In this document: positions 16,208 to 25,621 of the stretch, one piece after another
How the letters are laid out: every line of letters starts with the position of its first letter
Numbering within the stretch: the first letter of the stretch is position 1
The notes under the pieces: model-generated
Database searches by the model: none
Seen by the model: the letters and a program-made list of their open reading frames with translations, nothing else
Told to the model about the DNA's origin: nothing
Program-made: the position numbers and the translations under genes
Source: Bacteroidota bacterium
GTDB lineage: Bacteria > Bacteroidota > Rhodothermia > Balneolales > HLUCCA01
DNA length: 64,000 bases
Direction of reading: 5' to 3'
Assembly: GCA_020832235.1 (NCBI GenBank)
Contig: JAFIEZ010000003.1
Span: 192,450-256,449, forward strand

Positions 16208-18220
16208 CTATCGTTGATTCATGATGGACTCAAGCTGTGATTTCCACGCCTGTACACCGGGGAATGATGGATTGAAAGATATCAATTCATTCACTATTTC
16301 GAGCGCTTTTTGAAGTTCTCCGGTTTGGGCATACGCCCCCGAAAGGTTGAATAATGCCTGAGCGTCACGCGGGGATAGCTCAAGAGATGCCTCCAGATAT
16401 TCTATTCCCATTTCAAATGCTCTTTTATCTACGTAAATAGCCCCGATCATTTTATAGGTGAACGCCGATGGAACAATACCATGTGCGTGCCTTAGATATG
16501 GGTAGGCTTCGGTGAGTCTGTTACGGTCCAGCAATTGTTGTGCCGCAATCAGGAAGGGTGACTCATTGAATGGCTGATCGCGCATGAGTCCCCGAAACTC
16601 TGCAAGCATGAGATCCAATTCTCCGCGATTCAGGTAATATTCACCCAGTCTAACCTTCGCCTGTTCCCAGCGTATTTCACTGCGTGCGATGTCAAATGCC
16701 AAAGAATCGATCTTGTTTTCAAAGACATAATCCCGATATATATCCCGACGAGGTTCCTGCACAAACGGCCAGCTTCGGGTTAGTACATGCAGGCGATGTT
16801 TAACCAGAAAGTGATCCAAATCGGTCAGATGCATACCATCGAAGTAGTATTCTTTTTCGCGTTGTAATGAGATATCAGCAGAAAAACCCAGAAAATTTTC
16901 GCTGGCAAGGGTTTCATAGTACTGCCAGGCCAATTCAAAATATCCTCTTTGGTTAGGGTGGAGGTGTTCCAGCATCAGGTCAAACCCTATGATTCCATAG
17001 TCTGCGATGCTGCTGAGATGTTCCTTAACGGGGACATAGTAAACTCCTTGTCTACTGCTTAACTCCCGTATGATTTCGTTAAAATCGGCGGTGGCTCTGA
17101 ATTTAAGTGCATCCAGGTCTCTGGCCCTTTGAAATAACGCCATGGCTTCATCAAGGTTTGCATCCAAAAAGTGCTGCTCTGCTTCTTTGAATACAACATC
17201 AGCTCCCGGAAGGGTATCCGTTTCAATAGATTCGAAAGGGTGATGATCCCGTAGATTAGATGCAAGGCTGCCAAGCAGAACCGGAACCTGTGCACGCTCA
17301 AACTTGTCGAGAATACGGTTCATATTACTGCTAAACTGTATTTTGCCTAACTCATACACAGGGGAATCGAGTGTGATGGCCTGATCGCGAACTACCTGTC
17401 GCATCAGCGTATTAAGTCCTCTGTCTGTGTCGGGAGCTCGCCGTTCGGCAACCCATTTGGTAAATCCAGTTATCTGATCACGAAGCAACATAAATGTTTT
17501 GTAGCGTTGTATTCGTAAATAAAACCGTACAAATGCTGGGAAGCTTCCAAGATTCTCATTAGACCCAACTCCGAGAGCCCCATAGAACTCATTGTGACCC
17601 GTGTAGATCATGATGGCATCGGGGCTATGCTGAAGTATCTCATTTACCTGATCATAAAGCGTATAACTGTTAATAGCGGACGTTGCCACCGTTATCACTT
17701 CAACGTGCTTATCGGGCATTACATCCTGCAATACATCGCGAACAACACGTCCAGGGACTCCGTTGAAACCATATGGATAACCGGCTGCCGAGGATTCACC
17801 CATAACGAATATCCGAAATCCGTTATCCGGTTTTACTGTCAGGAAGGGTTCAACGGGTGGATTGGGGACAACGGTGGTATAGAAGAAGTATCTTGAAGCG
17901 AAATTAGGATTGGTAAACGTGTATTTACCATCGGACCCGGGTAAGGGGATGAACAGATCGGTATTGCCCCGATAATTACCGATTCGAAGTGCAACTTCAA
18001 GTATCACAAAGAACAGGATAGGAATAGACACTGCAATTGCGGCAAAAAGACGTTTTCTGCCAGGTGAGATAGGTGTCGCTGCTCTGTTATGCTGTTTATC
18101 TGAATTGATAAAACGCTGAACTTCTTCGACGGATAGCTTTAAATTCTTTGCTATCTCCTTAACGCTCCGTGTATCTTTGTTTTTTCGGATGTACCTTTTT
18201 ACACTGTTTGAAAGAGCCAT
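16208..18220 (-). CDS. Membrane-anchored SGNH/GDSL-like hydrolase with TPR repeats and HTH-like N-terminus
   Basis: 670 residues from ATG 18220. The frame is open to 18304, but that would overlap the upstream gene by 62 bases. Parts in order: a basic N-terminus with a helix-turn-helix-like stretch (about 18-40, 'SVKEIAKNLKLSVEEVQRFI'), one transmembrane helix (about 58-80, 'LFAAIAVSIPILFFVILEVALR'), and an SGNH-type domain with 'IFVMGESSAAGYPYG', 'IYTGHNEFYG' and 'LEHLHPNQRGY'. The last 160 residues are TPR repeats ('DAQALFNLSGAYAQTGELQKAL'). SGNH domains hydrolyse or transfer acyl groups on glycans or lipids; the substrate is unknown. The odd point is the DNA-binding-like segment ahead of a membrane anchor. 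Confidence 0.75.
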   Translation of the reverse strand: MALSNSVKRYIRKNKDTRSVKEIAKNLKLSVEEVQRFINSDKQHNRAATPISPGRKRLFAAIAVSIPILFFVILEVALRIGNYRGNTDLFIPLPGSDGKYTFTNPNFASRYFFYTTVVPNPPVEPFLTVKPDNGFRIFVMGESSAAGYPYGFNGVPGRVVRDVLQDVMPDKHVEVITVATSAINSYTLYDQVNEILQHSPDAIMIYTGHNEFYGALGVGSNENLGSFPAFVRFYLRIQRYKTFMLLRDQITGFTKWVAERRAPDTDRGLNTLMRQVVRDQAITLDSPVYELGKIQFSSNMNRILDKFERAQVPVLLGSLASNLRDHHPFESIETDTLPGADVVFKEAEQHFLDANLDEAMALFQRARDLDALKFRATADFNEIIRELSSRQGVYYVPVKEHLSSIADYGIIGFDLMLEHLHPNQRGYFELAWQYYETLASENFLGFSADISLQREKEYYFDGMHLTDLDHFLVKHRLHVLTRSWPFVQEPRRDIYRDYVFENKIDSLAFDIARSEIRWEQAKVRLGEYYLNRGELDLMLAEFRGLMRDQPFNESPFLIAAQQLLDRNRLTEAYPYLRHAHGIVPSAFTYKMIGAIYVDKRAFEMGIEYLEASLELSPRDAQALFNLSGAYAQTGELQKALEIVNELISFNPSFPGVQAWKSQLESIMNQR

Positions 18221-18242
18221 ATGATCTGAATATGAGGATAAA

Positions 18243-18782
18243 TCAAGCTTTCCATTTCGCTTCAGAGATACCTGCTTTGTGATTTTCATATCTTGACAAA
18301 ACAAACAGGAAATCGGAAAGACGGTTCAGATAAATTACACACTCATCGCTGATCGGGTTGCTCACTTTAGCGCTAATTACTCGTCGCTCTGCGCGTCTGC
18401 AGACAGTTCGGGCGATATGCAGGGTAGAGGCTCCCTGGGTTCCGCCAGGCAGGATGAAGTATTTAAGTGGTTCCAGGTCATCTTCTAATTCATCAATCCA
18501 GGACTCTATTTTATTGAAGTGAGGAGATTCAACCCGGGGAATGGCTACTTTTGCATCCATGGGAGTAGCCAGATCGGCTCCCAGCACAAAGAGATCTTGC
18601 TGAATTAAGTGTAGCATTTGTTGAGCTTTCTCGCTCAGATTGCAGGCGCGGGCCAAACCGAGTACAGCATTGAGTTCATCTACAGTGCCATAGGCTTCAA
18701 TTCGATCGGCCGATTTGGAAACACGGCCTCCTCCGAAGAGAGATGTTTCTCCGGTATCACCGGTTTTTGTATAAATTTTCAT
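18243..18782 (-). CDS. Cob(I)alamin adenosyltransferase, PduO type
   Basis: 179 residues. It transfers the adenosyl group of ATP to cob(I)alamin, forming coenzyme B12 for enzymes such as methylmalonyl-CoA mutase or class II ribonucleotide reductase. Motifs: 'YTKTGDTGETSLFGGGRVSK' (about 4-23), 'RIEAYGTVDELNAVLGLAR' and the C-terminal 'ARTVCRRAERRVI' with the ATP-contacting Arg/Glu cluster. It is the first gene of the minus-strand run. I saw no clear cobalamin riboswitch in the 208 bases upstream, and no other B12 gene is present in the window. Confidence 0.93.
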   Translation of the reverse strand: MKIYTKTGDTGETSLFGGGRVSKSADRIEAYGTVDELNAVLGLARACNLSEKAQQMLHLIQQDLFVLGADLATPMDAKVAIPRVESPHFNKIESWIDELEDDLEPLKYFILPGGTQGASTLHIARTVCRRAERRVISAKVSNPISDECVIYLNRLSDFLFVLSRYENHKAGISEAKWKA

Positions 18783-18990
18783 GATTTTAATTTATGTATT
18801 ATCAGTTGTATAAGGTACGGGTTTGTCTGCAAGATTACATCAGCTTTCATAGCCTTGTGAGCAGGTTAACTTAGCTTCTGTAGCATGCGTTCCACAACTT
18901 TTACTGTGAGTTTTGTGCAAAATATGTAAGGAAATGCGCCTAACTCTCTCTATGTTTATACCATAAGGAACATTAAATAATAGAATAACT
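18783..18990. other. Divergent intergenic region between adenosyltransferase and ssb genes
   Basis: 208 bases that must contain promoters for both directions. TATGTTTA (18952-18959) fits the TAnnTTT part of a Bacteroidota -7 box for ssb, but no TTTG lies at the right distance. No riboswitch fold or open frame was recognised. Confidence 0.4.
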
Positions 18991-19440
18991 ATGGGAAACT
19001 TAAATAAAGCAATGTTGATTGGCCGTTTAGGTGCCGATCCAGAAGTACGTTATACACAGTCTAATACAGCCGTTGCAACGCTTAGTCTTGCAACCTCAGA
19101 GCGTTATAAAGACGCTAACGGTGAATTGCAGGAGACTACCGAGTGGCACCGTGTGGTTGCCTGGGGGAGGCTAGCTGAAATCCTGCAGCAGTATGCCAAA
19201 AAGGGTAGTCAGCTGTATGTAGAAGGTCCTATACAAACCCGGGCCTGGGAAGACAGGGATGGACAGAAACGCTATACTACCGAAATCAAAGCGTTGACGG
19301 TTCAGTTGCTCGATTCAAGAGGAGAATCTGCCGGAGGTGGCAACGCTGCCGGTGCAGGTCGACCTGCTGTGGGGCAGTCTTCAGGCGACGACGTTGACTT
19401 TGGTGGCGGGGCGGAAGATGAAGGAGATTTGCCGTTTTAG
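18991..19440 (+). CDS. ssb: Single-stranded DNA-binding protein
   Basis: 149 residues. It coats single-stranded DNA in replication, repair and recombination. An N-terminal OB-fold ('NKAMLIGRLGADPEVRYTQ', 'EWHRVVAWGRLAEILQQYAKKGSQLYVEG') is followed by a Gly/Ala-rich linker and the acidic tip 'EDEGDLPF' that recruits partner proteins. The sequence is complete and normal in length. A terminator-like hairpin follows. The downstream gene is GldE-like; an ssb-gldE order is also known in flavobacteria. Confidence 0.96.
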   Translation: MGNLNKAMLIGRLGADPEVRYTQSNTAVATLSLATSERYKDANGELQETTEWHRVVAWGRLAEILQQYAKKGSQLYVEGPIQTRAWEDRDGQKRYTTEIKALTVQLLDSRGESAGGGNAAGAGRPAVGQSSGDDVDFGGGAEDEGDLPF

Positions 19441-19468
19441 GCTAAAGCTTCATCCTTGACATATGCAT

Positions 19469-19509
19469 GAAAGATTGGGGCAGTATCATGTCTCAATCTT
19501 TCTTATTTT
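19469..19509 (+). terminator. Terminator-like hairpin after ssb
   Basis: GAAAGATTGGGGCA (19469-19482) pairs with TGTCTCAATCTTTC (19489-19502) with two G-T wobbles and a six-base loop, followed by a T-rich TTATTTT tail. The T-run is interrupted, so termination may be partial. Confidence 0.65.
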
Positions 19510-19614
19510 GTACACTTGAACAATGAGTTCTGTGCTTGTTTATGCATAATTAACCACCCACATTTGGAATCGTTTCATTACATCTTTTCCGGTTTATTGG
19601 GGTTGTCTCAGGTT

Positions 19615-20931
19615 GTGGATTTCGGTGAAATTCAAAACCTGGATACCGGTAGGCTCTTCACCCTTTTCCTGGTTGCTTTCATAGGGCTTATACTGTCCGC
19701 TGTATTTTCCGGATCAGAAGTAGCCGTGTTTTCATTGAGCGGCAATCTTACTTCAGAGCAAAAAGAATTAGCCAAAACCGATCGACCTCTACAACGTATT
19801 TTGTTCATGTTGGAGAGCCCCCGAAGATTGCTTGCTACGATACTCATTGGCAACACGGTGACCAATATTGTAACAGCCGTTATTGCTGCTGTAATTACAG
19901 GTCAGTTACTTATATTAACCACTGTTCCAGACTATTTAGTATATGGAGCACAAGTGGTTGTGCTGACTGTAGTAATACTTATTTTAGCTGAAATAACCCC
20001 GAAGATTCTGGCGTTGAATCATTCATTGGCAGTAGCACGGGCCTTCAGTTCCTTCTTGTTTTTCTTTTTTATTCTCTTCAAACCGCTGGCGGTAGTACTT
20101 GCCAGTTCTGCCAAAGGTCTGGAATCTCGTTTACCCAGGCCCGATGATAGTATATCAAGTGAAGACTTGCGTACAATTGCTGAAGTTGGAGAGTTGCAAG
20201 GATCTATTCATGGTGATGAACGTGAGATTATTGAAAATGTGATTGAATTTGGTAATACCACTGCACGTGAAATAATGACGTCGCGGGTAAATATTGTTGC
20301 CATCTCAACCGATGAGTCCTTTGCAGAAGTACTTGAATTAATTCGTAAAGAAGGCCTGTCGCGAATGCCGCTGTATGAAAATGATCTGGACCATATCATA
20401 GGAGTTGTATATGCTAAAGATTTACTTCCCTTTATTGATAGTCCTGCACCTGACCAGGTTGTTAATTGGAAGAGTCTTGCAAGGAAGACTATGTTTATTC
20501 CACCTTCCAAAAAACTAGACGATTTACTCAGAGATTTTCAGCGTGAGAAAACGCACTTCGCAATAGTGGTTGATGAGTATGGTGGCACAGAAGGCATCGT
20601 TTCATTGGATGACCTGCTTGAAGAGATAGTAGGTGAGATCAACGATGAGTATGGCGGACAGGAAGCCCTGTATACCAGAAGGAAAAATGGTGATTATATT
20701 TTCGATGCCAAGATTGACCTGGACGATGTTTCCGATATACTTGGAGTACCGTTAACTAGCGATGAAGATGAGTATGAAACTCTTGGCGGACTAGTTTACC
20801 ATTTGCTTGAGCGAATCCCTGAAATCGGAGAAAAAGTTGATTTTAAAAACTTGACGCTCACTGTTCACAAGGTTGAAAAAAACAGAGTCACTAAAGTTGT
20901 GGTTTCCATACTGCCTCCCGACCCTAACTAG
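19615..20931 (+). CDS. CNNM/CBS-domain membrane protein, GldE/CorC-like
   Basis: About 438 residues from GTG 19615. Order: a CNNM transmembrane domain ('LILSAVFSGSEVAVFSLSG' and three further hydrophobic helices), two CBS domains ('REIMTSRVNIVAIS', 'MFIPPSKKLDDLLRDFQ'), then a CorC_HlyC domain near the C-terminus. Relatives are Mg/Co efflux-type proteins and GldE, a gliding/T9SS-associated protein of flavobacteria. Being next to ssb favours the GldE branch. The frame is open to TTG 19516, but the residues encoded there are Cys-rich and unlike the family, and that start lies right behind a terminator, so I prefer GTG 19615. The gap to purB is 26 bases. Confidence 0.75.
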   Translation: MDFGEIQNLDTGRLFTLFLVAFIGLILSAVFSGSEVAVFSLSGNLTSEQKELAKTDRPLQRILFMLESPRRLLATILIGNTVTNIVTAVIAAVITGQLLILTTVPDYLVYGAQVVVLTVVILILAEITPKILALNHSLAVARAFSSFLFFFFILFKPLAVVLASSAKGLESRLPRPDDSISSEDLRTIAEVGELQGSIHGDEREIIENVIEFGNTTAREIMTSRVNIVAISTDESFAEVLELIRKEGLSRMPLYENDLDHIIGVVYAKDLLPFIDSPAPDQVVNWKSLARKTMFIPPSKKLDDLLRDFQREKTHFAIVVDEYGGTEGIVSLDDLLEEIVGEINDEYGGQEALYTRRKNGDYIFDAKIDLDDVSDILGVPLTSDEDEYETLGGLVYHLLERIPEIGEKVDFKNLTLTVHKVEKNRVTKVVVSILPPDPN

Positions 20932-20957
20932 ACATATAAAAAAGGATTTAACGAATT

Positions 20958-22253
20958 ATGATATCCCGTTATTCGCGCCCTGAAATGACAGAAATATGGA
21001 CAGAGCAGAATCAGTTTCAGTCATGGCTTGAAGTAGAGCTTGCTGTTTGTAAAGCCTGGAGTCAGCTTGGAATGATACCTGAAGAGGATGTTAAAGTGTT
21101 GTATGAAAAAGCAACGTTTGATATTGATCGTATCAAAGAAATTGAAATGTCTACCCGTCACGATGTAGTTGCTTTTACCAGAGCTGTCTCAGAAACACTT
21201 GGGGATGAAAAAAAGTGGATTCACTATGGGCTTACATCTACAGATGTTGTAGATACTGCTCTTGGCCTGAGGCTGAAACAGGCTAACGAACTGCTGCATA
21301 AAGCGCTGGATAAACTTATTGACGTACTTGCCAGGAAGGCAAAAGAGCATAAGCATACCATTATGATGGGCAGGACGCATGGAATTCATGCAGAACCTAC
21401 TACATTCGGTCTGAAGTGCGCACTATGGTATGCGGAGATGTTGAGAAACAAAGAGCGGTTCAATATGGCCGCCAGAGATGTGGAGTTTGGGAAAATATCG
21501 GGAGCAGTTGGGACATTCGCCAATATTCCACCGCAGATAGAGCTCCTCGTGTGCCAGTACCTGGGTATTCATCCTGCACCAATTTCAACTCAAACGTTAC
21601 AACGCGACAGGCATGCGGCGTATATGTCTGCGATTGCACTTGTTGGATCAACAATCGAAAAAATGGCCGTTGAAATCCGACATTTGCAGAAAAGTGAAAC
21701 CAGAGAAGTAGAGGAGCGTTTTTTAAAAGGTCAGAAGGGCTCCTCGGCTATGCCGCATAAACGAAATCCAATTGGATCTGAAAACATGACCGGATGTGCT
21801 CGAGTCCTCAGAGGCTATATGGTTACCGCATTTGAAAATATTCCTCTTTGGCATGAGCGTGATATATCGCACTCTTCAGCAGAACGTATTATTCTGCCCG
21901 ATGCAACTATTCTGCTTCATTATATGCTCGATCGTTTCGCAGCACTTGTCGAGAATCTGGTTGTATTTGAAGATAATATGAAAGAAAACATCCAGAAAAC
22001 CCATGGACTAGTATTCTCCCAGCGTTTGCTCCTGAAACTAATAAATAAAGGACTTTCCAGAGAGGAGAGCTACGATACCGTTCAGCCTCTTGCTATGCAG
22101 GCGTGGGAAGAGCGACGTTCTCTCGAGGAGCTTGCACTTGCTGACCCTGCAATATCTAATCACCTTAGCAAAGAAGAGATTCAAGACGCATTTGACCTGA
22201 ATCATCACATGGCTCAGGTGGATGTTATCTTTACCCGTGTTGGGCTTGTGTAA
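20958..22253 (+). CDS. purB: Adenylosuccinate lyase
   Basis: 431 residues. It removes fumarate from SAICAR and from adenylosuccinate, acting twice in purine synthesis. It belongs to the fumarase/aspartase superfamily. It carries '[16 protein letters not shown]', '[14 protein letters not shown]' and the signature loop '[16 protein letters not shown]' with catalytic Ser262 or Ser263 (the next base is Ser too). Length and motifs match the bacterial enzyme of about 430 residues. Start ATG 20958 has AAAAAAGGAT about 12 bases upstream. It is probably cotranscribed with the upstream membrane protein gene. Confidence 0.97.
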   Translation: MISRYSRPEMTEIWTEQNQFQSWLEVELAVCKAWSQLGMIPEEDVKVLYEKATFDIDRIKEIEMSTRHDVVAFTRAVSETLGDEKKWIHYGLTSTDVVDTALGLRLKQANELLHKALDKLIDVLARKAKEHKHTIMMGRTHGIHAEPTTFGLKCALWYAEMLRNKERFNMAARDVEFGKISGAVGTFANIPPQIELLVCQYLGIHPAPISTQTLQRDRHAAYMSAIALVGSTIEKMAVEIRHLQKSETREVEERFLKGQKGSSAMPHKRNPIGSENMTGCARVLRGYMVTAFENIPLWHERDISHSSAERIILPDATILLHYMLDRFAALVENLVVFEDNMKENIQKTHGLVFSQRLLLKLINKGLSREESYDTVQPLAMQAWEERRSLEELALADPAISNHLSKEEIQDAFDLNHHMAQVDVIFTRVGLV

Positions 22254-22331
22254 GTTTTAAAACATACTGTAAGCAAATCCGTGCGTGTCAATCGCATAAA
22301 ACGGTGTAAAGTTATCCGAATACGACTCTGG

Positions 22332-22380
22332 TTTTAAAGCTACAAGGCTAAGAATATTGTTTAAAAGCTACACGGATAAG
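22332..22380. repeat. Imperfect 21-base direct repeat
   Basis: 22332-22352 and 22360-22380 match at 18 of 21 positions around the shared core AAAGCTACA(A/C)GG(C/A)TAAG, with a 7-base spacer. It lies in the 142-base convergent gap between purB and menE, where I found no clear terminator. Confidence 0.45.
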
Positions 22381-22395
22381 CTGCTGGCACAAAAT

Positions 22396-23688
22396 TTACT
22401 CCGATAAGATTTCGCACAGTTTGAATCGCATTGGCTTACCTGAAGCTGTTCGGGGTATATGAGGTATGTATTGTATTGATTTTGGAATTTTAAAGCGTTC
22501 TATTCGCGTACTTAAAAATGCTCGGATTTTATCAATATCGGGATGTTCTTTTTTTGTAGTTACCAGGGTAACAGCCTGCCCCCACAATTCATCAGGCAGG
22601 CCGATTATAACGTAATCCCCTAGTAATTCTGCGAAATTAGTCAGATGATGCTCAACTTCAATCGGATTTACATTCTCACCGCCTGTAACAATTCGATCTG
22701 ACCGGCGCATCTGAATGTAGTAATACCCCTCATTGTCTTTTTGGGCGTAATCGCCAGTACAAAACCAACCCTCCTCGTCGAAAACTTTGGAATTATCCCA
22801 GTTTGCATATCCATTGAATACTTGTTCGCCACGAACCCACAGCAGGGAACTATTCGGACTCTCCGGGTCAGCTCTAAGCTCTACCTCAACGCCTGCTAAA
22901 GGTTTACCACAAGTTCCTGCCGGCGCATTGTCCCAGTCTTCAAGGGGGGTGGCCAGGCACTGTGCGGTTGTTTCAGTCATTCCGAAACTAGGTGTTACCG
23001 GTAGATGAATCTCTTTACAACGCATAATATCGCTTGTATTTACGGGACCGCCGCCAAGTAAAACTCCTTTAAATCCACCGTGTACTGAGATATGCTTACC
23101 TTCAAGAAGTTTTCGCAGTTGAGTGGGGACCATAGAAATACCCGTAACGGAAAGATCGGAGGATAATAGATGTTGAACTACGGCTGAATCAAACTCATCA
23201 AGCAAGTGGATTCCATGTCTACCCAGTAAAGCCCGCGTTATGATACTTATTCCGCCAATGTGATTAAGTGGAAGCGTATGAATCCATTTCTCATCGGATA
23301 ACAAGTGGTAGTTAGTCTTACCAGATGCATACGCCGCCACGACGTTTTCGCGGTTGATTGGTACCATTTTAGGTATATCAGTTGTGCCACTGGTAAACAA
23401 GACCGCAAACAAGTCATTTTGCTGCACGTCTGAGTTTTGGCTACGTAGTTCTTTAATTCTTTGTCTGTATATCAGAGATCCTTTGTCGGCTGGTAAAACT
23501 GAGAACGGAACACCATTCAACCAACAGGCTGCGATTTGCATGATTGCCTGGAATCGTGGTGTTGCTTCAATCAGGTATATACCGTCTGATAACAGCCTGT
23601 TCGCAAACAGCCCCCGCGCGTAGCTGTGAAGCTCCCGGTATGTTACGACTTCATCGTTGTGTTGCAGAAAAATAGTTTCGAATTTCAT
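22396..23688 (-). CDS. menE: o-Succinylbenzoate-CoA ligase
   Basis: 430 residues, an ANL-superfamily adenylating enzyme. It activates o-succinylbenzoate with ATP and CoA for naphthoate ring closure in menaquinone synthesis. The P-loop 'TSGTTDIPKMVPINREN' is at about 99-115. The A5-like motif is 'SFGMTETTAQC' and the A7/A8 region is 'WFCTGDYAQKDNEGYYYIQMRRSDRIVTGGENV'. The C-terminus has 'PRTASGKPMRF' with the expected Lys. It is shorter than many acyl-CoA ligases, which is usual for MenE. Its start overlaps the menC stop by 4 bases. The other family options are generic acyl-CoA ligases, but the context decides. Confidence 0.93.
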   Translation of the reverse strand: MKFETIFLQHNDEVVTYRELHSYARGLFANRLLSDGIYLIEATPRFQAIMQIAACWLNGVPFSVLPADKGSLIYRQRIKELRSQNSDVQQNDLFAVLFTSGTTDIPKMVPINRENVVAAYASGKTNYHLLSDEKWIHTLPLNHIGGISIITRALLGRHGIHLLDEFDSAVVQHLLSSDLSVTGISMVPTQLRKLLEGKHISVHGGFKGVLLGGGPVNTSDIMRCKEIHLPVTPSFGMTETTAQCLATPLEDWDNAPAGTCGKPLAGVEVELRADPESPNSSLLWVRGEQVFNGYANWDNSKVFDEEGWFCTGDYAQKDNEGYYYIQMRRSDRIVTGGENVNPIEVEHHLTNFAELLGDYVIIGLPDELWGQAVTLVTTKKEHPDIDKIRAFLSTRIERFKIPKSIQYIPHIPRTASGKPMRFKLCEILSE

Positions 23689-24719
23689 TTTTTGCAGAAT
23701 ACTAATTCAGGATGATAGCAGCCCCGCGTGATGAGGTGATCGTCCGACCAGACGTCATCCATCAAAAGAAATCCAGTCGCCAGACCATGGGTATGAGCAG
23801 GAAGGAAGAACGATGCCAATAATGCATATACTCTGCGGGCAAGACCGGTATCCAAGCTAGTGGAAAGGATTACTTTTTTGTCACCACCGTGAGCCAGTTT
23901 TATCATGTTTAATAATTCATAAAAACCATTGCACAGCATAGGTTTAAGTATGATTACATCATGTATATTGTAGGACAGGATTTTGCTTAAATCCTGTTGG
24001 TTTCTTACGGATTCATCCGCTGCAAATGTAATACCCGTGAGGCTTTTTAAACCCAGCGATTCCCCGGCAGTTTTGGTTGGTTCTTCCATATACTCTGGAT
24101 TATACTGAGCGTATAATGGTAAAACTTTTTGTGCCTGAGTCAATGAAAAGCCCTGATTGGCATCCAGTCTGATGTTTAAGTCAGGCCAAGTTCTTCGAAT
24201 TTCGGAAAGAAGTTGCAGCTCTTTATGAACGTCTATTCCTATTTTCAATTTAACGGTATTAAATCCTGACCTTACAGCTCGTTCCACCTCGCTGATACTG
24301 CTTGCCAAGGCATTTAATGAAACCGGGGGACATGAGCGGATCCGGTTTTTTGTCCAATACTGAAACAGAATAGCATCAAGCGCAAAATAAACGGATGGTG
24401 GAGGAGGATAGCTTGCGAATACCTTTCTGATTCGCCCATATGCATCAATGAGCGAGTTCAAATTCAGGTCTGGTTGCAACAGTTTCCCTTCAGTAAGATA
24501 AACCTCAATTTCGACGCTGCGGGCTCTTAAAAATGAATCAACATCTGTAAATGATTCTTCAGAAAATCCCTGGAGAGGGGCAGCTTCACCAAAGTAATCA
24601 TCACCGTTAATTATTGCATGTAGATAGAAACCTTCCCGAGAAGTGAATGTGCCTTTGGCATTTATCAAAGGCCTGCGAAATGCAAGATTGTATGTAGAAA
24701 GTGTAAATGTTACCATCAA
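23685..24719 (-). CDS. menC: o-Succinylbenzoate synthase
   Basis: 344 residues, an enolase-superfamily enzyme that dehydrates SHCHC to o-succinylbenzoate in menaquinone synthesis. Motifs are the KxK acid-base pair ('TVKLKIG', Lys157 and Lys159), the metal ligands in 'LDANQGF' (about 185-191), 'EEP' and 'ADES', and a late Lys in 'VIILKPMLCNG'. Dipeptide epimerases share the fold, but the gene lies between menA and menE with 4-base overlaps at both ends, so the menaquinone role is nearly certain. Confidence 0.93.
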   Translation of the reverse strand: MMVTFTLSTYNLAFRRPLINAKGTFTSREGFYLHAIINGDDYFGEAAPLQGFSEESFTDVDSFLRARSVEIEVYLTEGKLLQPDLNLNSLIDAYGRIRKVFASYPPPPSVYFALDAILFQYWTKNRIRSCPPVSLNALASSISEVERAVRSGFNTVKLKIGIDVHKELQLLSEIRRTWPDLNIRLDANQGFSLTQAQKVLPLYAQYNPEYMEEPTKTAGESLGLKSLTGITFAADESVRNQQDLSKILSYNIHDVIILKPMLCNGFYELLNMIKLAHGGDKKVILSTSLDTGLARRVYALLASFFLPAHTHGLATGFLLMDDVWSDDHLITRGCYHPELVFCKK

Positions 24720-25621
24720 GGGTGATTATAAGCCAGACCGAGAGCCAGTAAAAGGCCGAATAAAGTCATTGCCAGAGCGGTTTTTTCGAGCACTCCATTT
24801 AGAAGTTTTTTATCGGTTATGCTCCAGATTTGTACGTTCAGATATACAAATAGCGGAATGGTAAGAAGGGGTAGTAAACTATGAAAGGAAAAGCCTTCGG
24901 CAAACACATAATGTGGCGGAATCGCAAAGGCGAGAAATGTTAGAGCCGTGTATTCCAGTCTTAACGCGTTATCCCCAAGCATAACCCCCAGTGTACGTTT
25001 ACCGGTGATGCGGTCTTGGTCGGAGTCTCTTAGATTATTTACAACGAGAATGTTCGTAGCAAGCGCACCAACGGCGAGAGCAGCCCAGAATGTAATCATA
25101 GACCACTCCAGGGCTTGAACATAGTAAGTAGTCATAACTGCTACAAAGCCAAAAAAGATGAACACAAACAGATCCCCCAATCCATTGTATCCAAGAGGAA
25201 AAGGTCCGCCGGTATATGCAATACCAAAAATAAGGCTCAGTACACCAATAATGAGTACGACGAAACCAGCATGCCAGACCAGGTACAACCCCAGCAAAAA
25301 TGCGATTCCCATCGTTAGAATAGTTGCCAAGAGCATTGATTTTGGGGCGATTTTACCAGAAGATGTGGCTCTTTCGAAACCAATTCTATCAACCGTATCG
25401 GCTCCTTTGACAAAATCGTAGTAGTCGTTTGCGAAGTTGGTGCCTATTTGGATTAGCATAGCACATATCAATGCGAAGAGTGCCGGGATCAAATCAAAAA
25501 AACCATCTGAAAATGCAAGCGCAGATCCAACAATTACGGGTACTGCTGCTGCAGCCAGCGTTTTGGGTCTTGATGCCTGTGTCCAGACTTTAAAATCAGA
25601 AAGCGAGGGAAGTGAGTTCAC
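24716..25621 (-). CDS. menA: 1,4-Dihydroxy-2-naphthoate polyprenyltransferase
   Basis: 301 residues, an integral membrane UbiA-superfamily enzyme that attaches the isoprenoid tail to DHNA, giving demethylmenaquinone. The first Asp-rich motif is 'NFANDYYDFVKGADTVDR' (about 62-79), the second is 'NNLRDSDQDRITGKRTLGV'. About eight or nine hydrophobic helices are visible. The start is GTG 25621. It is the first gene of menA-menC-menE; the other menaquinone genes (menF, menD, menH, menB) are not in this window. Confidence 0.94.
   Translation of the reverse strand: MNSLPSLSDFKVWTQASRPKTLAAAAVPVIVGSALAFSDGFFDLIPALFALICAMLIQIGTNFANDYYDFVKGADTVDRIGFERATSSGKIAPKSMLLATILTMGIAFLLGLYLVWHAGFVVLIIGVLSLIFGIAYTGGPFPLGYNGLGDLFVFIFFGFVAVMTTYYVQALEWSMITFWAALAVGALATNILVVNNLRDSDQDRITGKRTLGVMLGDNALRLEYTALTFLAFAIPPHYVFAEGFSFHSLLPLLTIPLFVYLNVQIWSITDKKLLNGVLEKTALAMTLFGLLLALGLAYNHP

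Noticed and set aside
18221..18304. Longer N-terminus for the SGNH/TPR protein
   Set aside because: It would overlap the upstream adenosyltransferase gene by 62 bases; ATG 18220 gives a normal 22-base gap.
18783..18990. Cobalamin riboswitch ahead of the adenosyltransferase gene
   Set aside because: No B12-box or pseudoknot-like pattern was recognisable by eye.
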